Shown one piece after another: positions 1 through 5,125 of a DNA stretch of 5,125 nucleotides (position 1 is its first letter; every line of letters starts with the position of its first letter). The DNA comes from Flavobacteriales bacterium (lineage in GTDB: Bacteria > Bacteroidota > Bacteroidia > Flavobacteriales > Flavobacteriaceae): contig JALVLX010000073.1 of the NCBI GenBank assembly GCA_027032855.1, positions 1-5,125 on the forward strand. Direction: 5' to 3'. A model generated the notes under the pieces. The model ran no database searches, was not told the DNA's origin, and saw nothing but the letters and a program-made list of their open reading frames with translations. The position numbers and the translations under genes were made by a program.

Positions 1-2319
1 TGGATTAGTGGTGTAGGCCCTGTAACGCCTGACAACTGGTTGATTTCACCAGCTATTGATTTAACTTCTGCGTCTGGAACCATTTTTTTGGAATGGTATG
101 TAGCAGCACAAGATCAAACATGGCCCAACGAAGTTTATCGTGTATTAGTTTCTACATCAGGAACTGCTATCAGTGATTTTACTGAAATTTATCCTGATGA
201 AACTGTTCAGTCCGGTGGGCCTGACGGTGAAAACTATTGGAAAAGAACCGTTGATATTTCGTCTTATGCCGGACAAACTATTCACATTGCTTTTGAACAC
301 CACAATATTACCGACATGTTCTACATCAACATTGATGATGTATCCGTCTATCAAAATACAGTAATTGATGCCGGTTTAACCGACATTATTGCACCGAATA
401 ACGATTCAGGTTGTACTTTGAGCAATTCAGAACCTGTAACCGTAACAATTTTTAACTATGGAGGTTCTACTTTAACGGATTTTGAAATCAGTTATTCAAT
501 TGACGGTGGTACGCCTGTTGTAGAACAAGTAACCGGTGTTAGTATTGCACCTTCTACTTCGTATAATTATACCTTTAACCAAACTGCTGACTTATCAACT
601 TTAGGTTATTATACCATTAATGCTAATATTAATTTGCCAAACGATAGTGACGGTTCAAACAATATAGCTTCTACCAATGTTACCAGTGGTGATGCGGAAA
701 TTACCGTACAAGTTCAATCAGATGATCTGTACGGACAATATTGGGAAGTTGTTGATTCAAACGGAAATATAATCGCTTCACATGATAAATACCAATGGAA
801 TGTTGACGAAACTACCAGTGTTTGCGTGATTGCCAACGATTGTTATACATTTAATTGGGTTTATACCCCTGAAGATCCGGCAAGCCCGGGCACTAATACT
901 GTAACAGTATCATATAATGGTACCCAGTTAATTCAAACAACAACTTCAGACAGTTTCTCTCAATATGCCATTGGTGATAACTGTAGTGCTATTGACGCTA
1001 ACTTGATAACATTGGATATTCCGGGCTATACCATGCCAAATACGGATGTTGAAATCAAAGGAACTGTTAGAAACGTTGGTATAGACCCTATAACTTCATT
1101 TGATGTTGATTACTATATTGATGGTAGCACTACATCTGAAGGAACTTATTCCGTTAGTGGTATTAACTTGGCAACAGGTGATTCTTATGATTTTACTCAC
1201 AACGTACTTTTCAACCAAAGTGTTGAGGCAATTTATTCTATTACCGTAACTGTAAGTAACGTCAACGGTGGTACTGATGGTAACACTGCAAACAACAGTT
1301 TTACCCAAAACATTAATGTTACCAGTACACAAATTGAAAGAACCGTAATGATTGAACAATTTACCGGTGAACAATGTCCGAACTGTCCGCCTGTATTACA
1401 ATATATGGAAGATTTGTATGACAATGACGACCATGCCATCATGGTTACGCATCATGCCGGATATTATACGGATTTCTTAACAACTCAAACCGATTCGGAT
1501 ATGTTGGATTTCTTTAATGACGGTGGCAGTACTTTTGCACCTGCCGGTATGTTTGACAGAGCTTATAACGGACAAGATAATGATGGTAGTTCGGGAATTG
1601 ATCCCGGTCCTGTTTTCTGGGATGGAGATCCTAATGGTGGTAACAGATTAGCCGAAAGACAAGCTACTCCTGCTTTTGTAGATCTAACCGTTGAAGGCTA
1701 TTATGATCAAAACACACATGAGTTAAACTGTGCAGTAACCGGTGTTTTCTATGATAACTTTACAGATGTTGGTGTCGGTTTATTTATTACCGAAGATCAT
1801 ATTGCTCAACAAAACCAAGCCAATGCGCCTGCCGGATTTGAGCATAGATATACTTTTAGAGGCACTGCTTCAGACAGATTAGGTGATCCTATTACTACTT
1901 CAACCAATGTTGGTGATACGTTCTATAAATTATTTACTTATACAATGGATCCTTCTTGGGATTATAATAATTTGTATTTAGTTGGTTTTGTAGCACATAT
2001 TAACGCTAATGACGTAAATGACCGTGAAATTGCCAATGCTGTTCAAGTCAAATTATCCGATCTTCAACCCGGCGCTGTAGGTGAATTAGATAAAGCTTCC
2101 GTTAGAATTTTCCCTAACCCTACAAATGGTATGATTTACTTGAGAGGTGTAGAAGACAGCTCAGTTAAAGTATATAATCTTTTAGGACAAGTTGTTGTTG
2201 AAAAAGAGTTGGCAAGCAACGAAGAAAGCATTGACTTAAGCTCTTTCCATAAAGGTACTTACGTTGTAAAAATCGTTAAAGGTAACTCGTTTGTTATTAA
2301 AAAGATTAATCTTAAATAA
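1..2319 (+). CDS. T9SS-secreted multidomain protein with adhesin-like, CARDB-like and Omp28-like domains (5' partial)
   Basis: Frame 1 is open from base 1, so the N-terminus, including any signal peptide, lies outside the window; the TTG at 40 is only an internal Leu codon. Counting residues from base 1 (772 visible): 1-117 resemble a cleaved-adhesin/choice-of-anchor-J beta-sandwich (DNWLISP at 11-17, closing IDDVSVY at 111-117). About 122-226 and 329-440 are CARDB-like Ig-fold domains of the 'NVG...I.SFDVDYYIDG' kind. About 229-328 is a further beta domain (YWEVVDSNGN, then VCVIANDCYTF) common in T9SS cargo. About 445-686 resembles Omp28-family thioredoxin-fold proteins, with FTGEQCPNCPP (C459, C462) and a probable cis-Pro loop, APAGMFDR, around P514. 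About 699-772 is the type A sorting domain (VRIFPNPTNG, then VYNLLGQVV, then GTYVVKIVKG). Family knowledge: such proteins cross the outer membrane by the T9SS and are cell-surface attached or released. Substrate binding by the adhesin-like part and redox activity of CPNC are inferences. Domain boundaries are approximate. Confidence 0.93.
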   Translation, partial: WISGVGPVTPDNWLISPAIDLTSASGTIFLEWYVAAQDQTWPNEVYRVLVSTSGTAISDFTEIYPDETVQSGGPDGENYWKRTVDISSYAGQTIHIAFEHHNITDMFYINIDDVSVYQNTVIDAGLTDIIAPNNDSGCTLSNSEPVTVTIFNYGGSTLTDFEISYSIDGGTPVVEQVTGVSIAPSTSYNYTFNQTADLSTLGYYTINANINLPNDSDGSNNIASTNVTSGDAEITVQVQSDDLYGQYWEVVDSNGNIIASHDKYQWNVDETTSVCVIANDCYTFNWVYTPEDPASPGTNTVTVSYNGTQLIQTTTSDSFSQYAIGDNCSAIDANLITLDIPGYTMPNTDVEIKGTVRNVGIDPITSFDVDYYIDGSTTSEGTYSVSGINLATGDSYDFTHNVLFNQSVEAIYSITVTVSNVNGGTDGNTANNSFTQNINVTSTQIERTVMIEQFTGEQCPNCPPVLQYMEDLYDNDDHAIMVTHHAGYYTDFLTTQTDSDMLDFFNDGGSTFAPAGMFDRAYNGQDNDGSSGIDPGPVFWDGDPNGGNRLAERQATPAFVDLTVEGYYDQNTHELNCAVTGVFYDNFTDVGVGLFITEDHIAQQNQANAPAGFEHRYTFRGTASDRLGDPITTSTNVGDTFYKLFTYTMDPSWDYNNLYLVGFVAHINANDVNDREIANAVQVKLSDLQPGAVGELDKASVRIFPNPTNGMIYLRGVEDSSVKVYNLLGQVVVEKELASNEESIDLSSFHKGTYVVKIVKGNSFVIKKINLK

Positions 2320-2340
2320 AATTTGAGTTCAAATTAATAA

Positions 2341-2376
2341 AAAATCCCTCTGCAGAATTGCCGAGGGATTTTTTTT
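2341..2376 (+). terminator. Rho-independent terminator, probably bidirectional
   Basis: A perfect 10-bp stem pairs 2341-2350 (AAAATCCCTC) with 2363-2372 (GAGGGATTTT). Inside it a 1x1 mismatch is followed by GCA/TGC pairing (2352-2354 with 2359-2361) around a GAAT tetraloop. A run of eight T (2369-2376) follows directly, 21 bases after the stop codon of the secreted protein. Read from the minus strand, the left arm is followed by T-rich sequence (complement of the A-run and AT-rich bases around 2335-2346), so it can also end the minus-strand gene whose stop lies at 2397. Bidirectional action is inferred from symmetry and gene arrangement. Confidence 0.9.
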
Positions 2377-2396
2377 CGCTATTGATACAATCAAAA

Positions 2397-2576
2397 TTAT
2401 TTTGCGGGACGTCTAAAAACGTAACGGGTAATAAAAATACCTTTGCCGTCATCTTTGCCGGCGTCACTTTCTACACCACTGAGAACAGTAAACAATTCCC
2501 AAACGTCTTTGCTCATTTGGGTCAGTTTTGATGATATCAAAGCGTCATAAGTGTAACAAAAATAAAGTATTTTCAT
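2397..2576 (-). CDS. Small hypothetical protein (59 aa), convergent with the T9SS protein gene
   Basis: I do not recognise this protein. Reading from ATG at 2576 down to TAA at 2397 gives 59 residues beginning MKILYFCYTYDALISSKL, with WELFTVLSGVES in the middle and a basic end, ITRYVFRRPAK. Support for a real gene: codons resemble the neighbours (AAA, GAA, GAC and GGC favoured), the composition is protein-like, it fills an otherwise empty gap, and it ends 20 bases before a terminator that works in its direction. An in-frame ATG at 2621 would add 15 residues (MSSFLSNRFFLYIIK) and overlap the sigma factor start; I prefer 2576 because it avoids that overlap. A shorter start at 2516 would leave 39 residues. 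There is no signal peptide, no clear membrane segment, and no motif I can name. It could also be the remaining end of a longer decayed gene. Function unknown. Confidence 0.45.
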   Translation of the reverse strand: MKILYFCYTYDALISSKLTQMSKDVWELFTVLSGVESDAGKDDGKGIFITRYVFRRPAK

Positions 2577-2601
2577 CTTTATAATGTAAAGAAAAAACCG
2601 G

Positions 2602-3138
2602 TTGGACAAAAATGACGACATAATAAAGCTTCTTGAAGCTTGTAAACGCCGCGATCAAAATGCACAGATGCTTGTATATCAACGCTATGCAAAAGCTATG
2701 TATCAAGTTGCGGTACGCATTACAGGCAACCTTGATGACGCTGAAGACGTGATGCAAGAAGCTTTTATCAAAGCCTTTGACAAATTGCATACATATAAAG
2801 CTACGGCAAGTTTCGGTGCTTGGTTAAAACGAATTGTGGTCAACGAAGCTTTGACGTTATTGCGAAAGAAAAAAGAATTTGAATGTATTGACAAACATAA
2901 TATCGCAATAGAAGCCGAACCGGAAATTGATATCGACGAGAAAGATGTCAAAATAGAAACTTTGCTCAATGCCATCAACCGGTTGAAAGACAATTACAGG
3001 ATTGCGATTAACCTATATTTTATTGAAGGATATGACTACGACGAAATGACACAAATATTGAATCTGTCTTATGCCAATGTCCGGACATTAGTGTCGCGTG
3101 CCAAGAATAAATTGAAACAAATGATGAATGAGGAGTGA
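2602..3138 (+). CDS. ECF-type RNA polymerase sigma factor (sigma-70 family)
   Basis: A 178-residue protein with the two-domain layout and usual length of an extracytoplasmic-function sigma factor. Region 2 spans about residues 22-91: YQRYAKAMYQVAVRITGN, then DAEDVMQEAFIKAF (46-59, the core-RNAP and -10 binding segment), FGAWLKRIVVNEAL and a basic RKKK. A variable acidic linker (about 92-115, EAEPEIDIDEKD) leads to region 4 at about 117-174, where YDEMTQILNLSYANVRTLVSRAKNKL forms the helix-turn-helix that reads the -35 element. Start choice: an in-frame TAA at 2587 blocks extension upstream, and the first in-frame ATG (2668, M23) would cut into region 2, so TTG at 2602 with an A-rich leader is the best start. 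Family members direct core RNA polymerase to a small regulon and are usually held by a co-encoded anti-sigma factor; the next gene is the candidate. No convincing promoter is visible upstream, so it may lie within the minus-strand small gene. Confidence 0.95.
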   Translation: MDKNDDIIKLLEACKRRDQNAQMLVYQRYAKAMYQVAVRITGNLDDAEDVMQEAFIKAFDKLHTYKATASFGAWLKRIVVNEALTLLRKKKEFECIDKHNIAIEAEPEIDIDEKDVKIETLLNAINRLKDNYRIAINLYFIEGYDYDEMTQILNLSYANVRTLVSRAKNKLKQMMNEE

Positions 3139-3163
3139 GGAAGGAGGGGTGAGGAAAGAGGAA
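3129..3163 (+). repeat. Polypurine tract with imperfect TGAGGAR repeats
   Basis: Copies of TGAGGAR lie at 3129-3135, 3136-3142 and 3150-3156, and a partial GAGGAA at 3158-3163. Apart from the T of each TGA the tract is purine only. The first copies include the last codons and stop (TGA, 3136-3138) of the sigma gene. The tract ends 34 bases before the next gene's ATG, too far to be its ribosome binding site. It may be a slippage-generated simple repeat; a regulatory role is not shown. Confidence 0.6.
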
Positions 3164-3197
3164 TGATAAAAAAATACTGATAAATAAAAGATAAACA

Positions 3198-3731
3198 ATG
3201 AACCTGCAAGATTTTATCAATCAAAACCGAGAAAAGCTTGATATTTATGACCTGAAACCCGGTCATGAAGAGCGTTTTTTGGCAAAATTAAAGCAAAAAA
3301 AACGGTCGCAAAAACCCGGTTTTGTCAAACGTCATTATAGGAAACTATTGGTTGCCGCATCGGTATTGTTACTGATTGCAACAGGGAGACAATATTACAA
3401 ATTTGTCCAATATAAACAAATGCAAGATGTTGAAATACAACAAAGTGAAAAATATTTTTCTGGTATCATACAAGCCGAGATATCGCATATAAAAGCCGGT
3501 GAAACGCCGGAAACTCAAAAAGTTTTCAACGACGCTATGCAACAAATAACCCAGTTGGAAAAAGATTACCGGACTTTGGTAAAAGACTACCGTTTAAATC
3601 ATGATAAATACATCTTGAATGCGATGATTGAAAATTTTCAACAGCGTATTGATATTTTACAATTTGTCAGACAAGAAATCAAAAAAATCAAAGAAACCAA
3701 AACCCAAAAAGATGAAACACACAGGGCTTAA
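3198..3731 (+). CDS. Putative anti-sigma factor / sigma-associated single-pass membrane protein
   Basis: A 177-residue protein starting 59 bases after the sigma factor stop. Residues 1-49 are polar and very basic (NREKLDIYDLKPGHEERFLAKLKQ, then KKRSQKPGFVKRHYRK) and by the positive-inside rule should be cytoplasmic. Residues about 50-63 (LLVAASVLLLIATG) form one short membrane helix. Residues 64-177 are charged and mostly helical, probably a periplasmic helical or coiled-coil segment ending in a Lys-rich tail. The N-terminal pattern 'N-R-x-x-L-D...P-G-H-E-x-R-F' resembles small membrane proteins that accompany ECF sigma factors in Bacteroidetes; that comparison is from memory. No zinc-finger anti-sigma motif (HxxxCxxC) and no FecR domain is present, so the anti-sigma role rests on topology and position. 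The upstream leader is A-rich (TAAATAAAAGATAAACA) with no Shine-Dalgarno. Its 3' end overlaps the next gene by 20 bases, which suggests translational coupling. Confidence 0.85.
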   Translation: MNLQDFINQNREKLDIYDLKPGHEERFLAKLKQKKRSQKPGFVKRHYRKLLVAASVLLLIATGRQYYKFVQYKQMQDVEIQQSEKYFSGIIQAEISHIKAGETPETQKVFNDAMQQITQLEKDYRTLVKDYRLNHDKYILNAMIENFQQRIDILQFVRQEIKKIKETKTQKDETHRA

Positions 3732-4791
3732 AATAATATTATTACTGTTGCCTTTATTGGTTTTTTCAAACCGTCCGGAAGGCAAATTTAAGAAACTAAA
3801 AACCATAGAACGCAGTTTTGATGCCAGCGGGATTGGTACAATGTTTATTGATAATACTTACGGCAACATCAACGTGATTGCCGGCAATGAAACGCAAGTG
3901 TCTATCACGGTCAACATAAAAGTTGACGGAGACGATGAAGATGCCGTTGAAGAACGTTTTAATCGAATCAACATACTCTTTGAACAAAATAGTTCGGAAA
4001 TTTCCGCCAAAACAATTTTTGGAAAAACAAGCAGTAACGGTGGTAGTTGGTGGTCGTGGTTTTTTGGAGGTAGTAATCAAAACACCAATTTTAAAATCAA
4101 TTATACCGTGAAGATGCCACAACAATGGCATTTGAAAATCAATAACGATTACGGCAATATCTATCTGAATAAACTATCGGGAGATTTTGATTTAAACGCA
4201 GACTACGGCAGTTTTGAAATCGGGCAATTGTTGGGTAATCACAATACTTTTTCGACAGATTATTTTTCGCGTTCGAGTATAGATTTTGTCAAAAATGCTA
4301 CAATTGACGCCGATTACAGCCGTATAAACATTGGTTCGGCATACCGTTTGATATTAAATTGTGACTATAGTACCATCAGAATTGATGATGTCAGACAACT
4401 GAAATTCAATAATGATTACGGTGCGATTTACGTCAAAAACGTCAAACAAGTTGACGGTACGGGAGATTATCAAACGCGGTCATTCGGCAATGTTGATTCT
4501 GTTAAATTTTCAGGTGATTACGGTTCCTTAAAAATTGACGGTCTGCTTCCCGGTTTTGAAATACTTGACCTGTCATGTGACTATACAACCATTAAAATTT
4601 ATAACCATCATGATATAGCCTTCCGTTTTGAGATGAAACAAAGTTACGGTTGTTTTAAATCCGGCGATATGAGCGTTTATAAAGAAACAAATAACAACGG
4701 TGACAAAACAATTAACGCCTACTATAAAGACAGAAGCGCATCATCATTGATTAAAATCAATATGGATTACGGATGCGTTAAAATTGAATAA
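3712..4791 (+). CDS. Exported DUF4097-like beta-solenoid protein
   Basis: A 359-residue protein. The start at 3712 gives a clean signal peptide: MKHTG, a hydrophobic core LKIILLLLPLLVF, and likely cleavage after S19. An in-frame ATG at 3628 would put a 28-residue Lys-rich extension before it and overlap the previous gene by over 100 bases, so it is rejected. No lipobox Cys is seen. Residues about 30-140 form the first beta region (DNTYGNINVIAG at 47-58, then an acidic stretch DGDDEDAVEERF). A Gly/Trp-rich loop at 110-121 (W113, W114, W116, F117, F118) interrupts it. From about 144 to the end the chain repeats a '[ND]xDYGxhxI' unit every 17-21 residues, as expected for a right-handed beta-helix of DUF4097/adhesin-type proteins. 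All four Cys (217, 289, 314, 355) sit beside these motifs. Export to periplasm or outer surface is likely; no enzymatic motif is visible. It overlaps the membrane protein gene by 20 bases and precedes a head-GIN gene, so it probably belongs to the sigma factor operon. Confidence 0.9.
   Translation: MKHTGLKIILLLLPLLVFSNRPEGKFKKLKTIERSFDASGIGTMFIDNTYGNINVIAGNETQVSITVNIKVDGDDEDAVEERFNRINILFEQNSSEISAKTIFGKTSSNGGSWWSWFFGGSNQNTNFKINYTVKMPQQWHLKINNDYGNIYLNKLSGDFDLNADYGSFEIGQLLGNHNTFSTDYFSRSSIDFVKNATIDADYSRINIGSAYRLILNCDYSTIRIDDVRQLKFNNDYGAIYVKNVKQVDGTGDYQTRSFGNVDSVKFSGDYGSLKIDGLLPGFEILDLSCDYTTIKIYNHHDIAFRFEMKQSYGCFKSGDMSVYKETNNNGDKTINAYYKDRSASSLIKINMDYGCVKIE
4141..4773 (+). repeat. Coding tandem repeat: DYG-type rungs of a beta-solenoid
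   Basis: Within the DUF4097-like protein the motif Tyr falls at residues 147, 165, 184, 202, 219, 236, 253, 270, 291, 312 and 353, with an earlier copy at 50. Steps are 18, 19, 18, 17, 17, 17, 17, 21, 21, then 41 (about two rungs). Each unit reads roughly D-Y-[GSTFQ]-x-h-x-[IV]; the 312 copy has Ser in place of Asp. At DNA level GATTACGG recurs at 4147, 4414, 4516 and 4765, but the repeats have diverged and are best seen in protein. Confidence 0.8.
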
Positions 4792-4820
4792 AACGTTGAA
4801 TATCAAAAAAATAATATAAC

Positions 4821-5125
4821 ATGAGACAAATCACATTATTCTTTTTCTTATTGACCGGGATGGTCAATCTGCATGCACAATTTTGGACAGAAAAAGTATC
4901 CGGCAACCGGCAAATTGCGACAGAGACCAGACATATCGGCGAATACGATAAGGTCAGCATAACCGGAGCGTTTAAAGTAAAAATTGTTCCCGGCACTCCC
5001 GGAAAAATACAAGTAACCGCAGATGAAAATCTTTTGGAATATATTGAAACCTATACCAAAGGTAGCCGGTTGGTTATCCGTGTAAATCAGGAATTTTCAA
5101 TTTCACATTATACAAAATTAGATGT
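4821..5125 (+). CDS. Head-GIN domain (DUF2807) exported protein, 3' partial
   Basis: ATG at 4821 opens a frame that stays open to the window's right edge (101 full codons). The first 19 residues are a signal peptide: MRQ, a hydrophobic ITLFFFLLTGMV, and LHA with probable cleavage before Q20. What follows has the standard opening of Bacteroidetes head-GIN proteins: VSGNRQIATETRHIGEYDKV at about 26-45, then 'SITGAFKVKIVPG', 'IQVTADENLLEYIETYTKG' and 'LVIRV'. Family knowledge: DUF2807 domains are beta-solenoids of the envelope, often encoded near ECF sigma factors or DUF4097 proteins; their molecular role is not established. It starts 29 bases after the stop of the preceding gene with an AT-rich leader and no terminator between, consistent with co-transcription. 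The C-terminal part and any anchor are outside the window. Confidence 0.92.
   Translation, partial: MRQITLFFFLLTGMVNLHAQFWTEKVSGNRQIATETRHIGEYDKVSITGAFKVKIVPGTPGKIQVTADENLLEYIETYTKGSRLVIRVNQEFSISHYTKLD

Noticed and set aside
40..42. TTG at 40 as the start of the secreted protein
   Set aside because: The frame is open back to base 1, and the residues before it (GVGPVTPDNW) belong to the same domain, so the gene simply begins outside the window.
2438..2445. TACCTTTG, a perfect match to the Bacteroidetes -7 consensus TAnnTTTG, as the sigma promoter
   Set aside because: There is no TTTG/TTG element about 19-21 bases upstream, and it lies over 150 bases before the start inside the minus-strand ORF; one short motif match is expected by chance.
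2581..2612. Minus-strand promoter for the small gene (TTTTTG, 18-base spacer, TACATTAT)
   Set aside because: The -7 part matches only TAnnTT, and the implied transcript start would fall almost on the ATG at 2576; too weak to list as a feature.
3020..3266. Two minus-strand frames giving hydrophobic, Ser/Phe/Leu/Pro-rich proteins
   Set aside because: The composition comes from reading the complement of the polypurine tract; both cross the sigma 3' end and the next gene's start.
3628..3711. Upstream ATG extending the DUF4097-like protein by 28 residues
   Set aside because: The extension is Lys-rich, lies wholly inside the previous gene and would bury the signal peptide; ATG 3712 fits much better.
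3796..4131. Minus-strand 111-codon frame inside the solenoid gene
   Set aside because: It is antisense to a well-supported coding region and its translation shows no recognisable domain.
4778..4996. Minus-strand 72-codon frame over the head-GIN gene start
   Set aside because: It is antisense to a clearly recognised signal peptide and DUF2807 start, and has no features of its own.

Overview
The window looks like AT-rich chromosomal DNA from a member of the Bacteroidota (Bacteroidetes). The evidence is a protein ending in a type A type IX secretion (T9SS) sorting domain, an ECF sigma factor followed by a small one-helix membrane protein, DUF4097-like and head-GIN (DUF2807) proteins, and A-rich leaders in place of Shine-Dalgarno sites. 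Genus cannot be told. No mobile element, CRISPR array, tRNA or rRNA was seen, and no gene-free stretch exceeds 100 bases.

Left half (1-2376): the 3' part of a large secreted multidomain protein, open at the window's left edge. It carries a cleaved-adhesin/choice-of-anchor-J type domain, two CARDB-like Ig-fold domains around another beta domain, an Omp28-like thioredoxin-fold domain with a CPNC motif, and a T9SS C-terminal domain. A strong hairpin terminator with A-rich and T-rich flanks follows.

Middle (2397-2576, minus strand): a small unrecognised gene candidate. It converges on the same terminator, which also reads as a terminator from its side, and it diverges from the sigma factor with only 25 bases between the two starts.

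Right half (2602-5125, plus strand): a tight four-gene cluster that is probably one operon. It holds an ECF sigma factor with a TTG start, a putative anti-sigma or sigma-associated membrane protein, an exported beta-solenoid protein with a regular D-Y-G repeat (DUF4097-like; its start overlaps the previous gene by 20 bases), and the 5' part of an exported head-GIN protein cut by the window's right edge. The likely logic is that the sigma factor is held by the membrane protein and drives, at least, its own operon, whose last two products are exported beta-solenoid proteins of the envelope. Their ligand or signal cannot be read from sequence.
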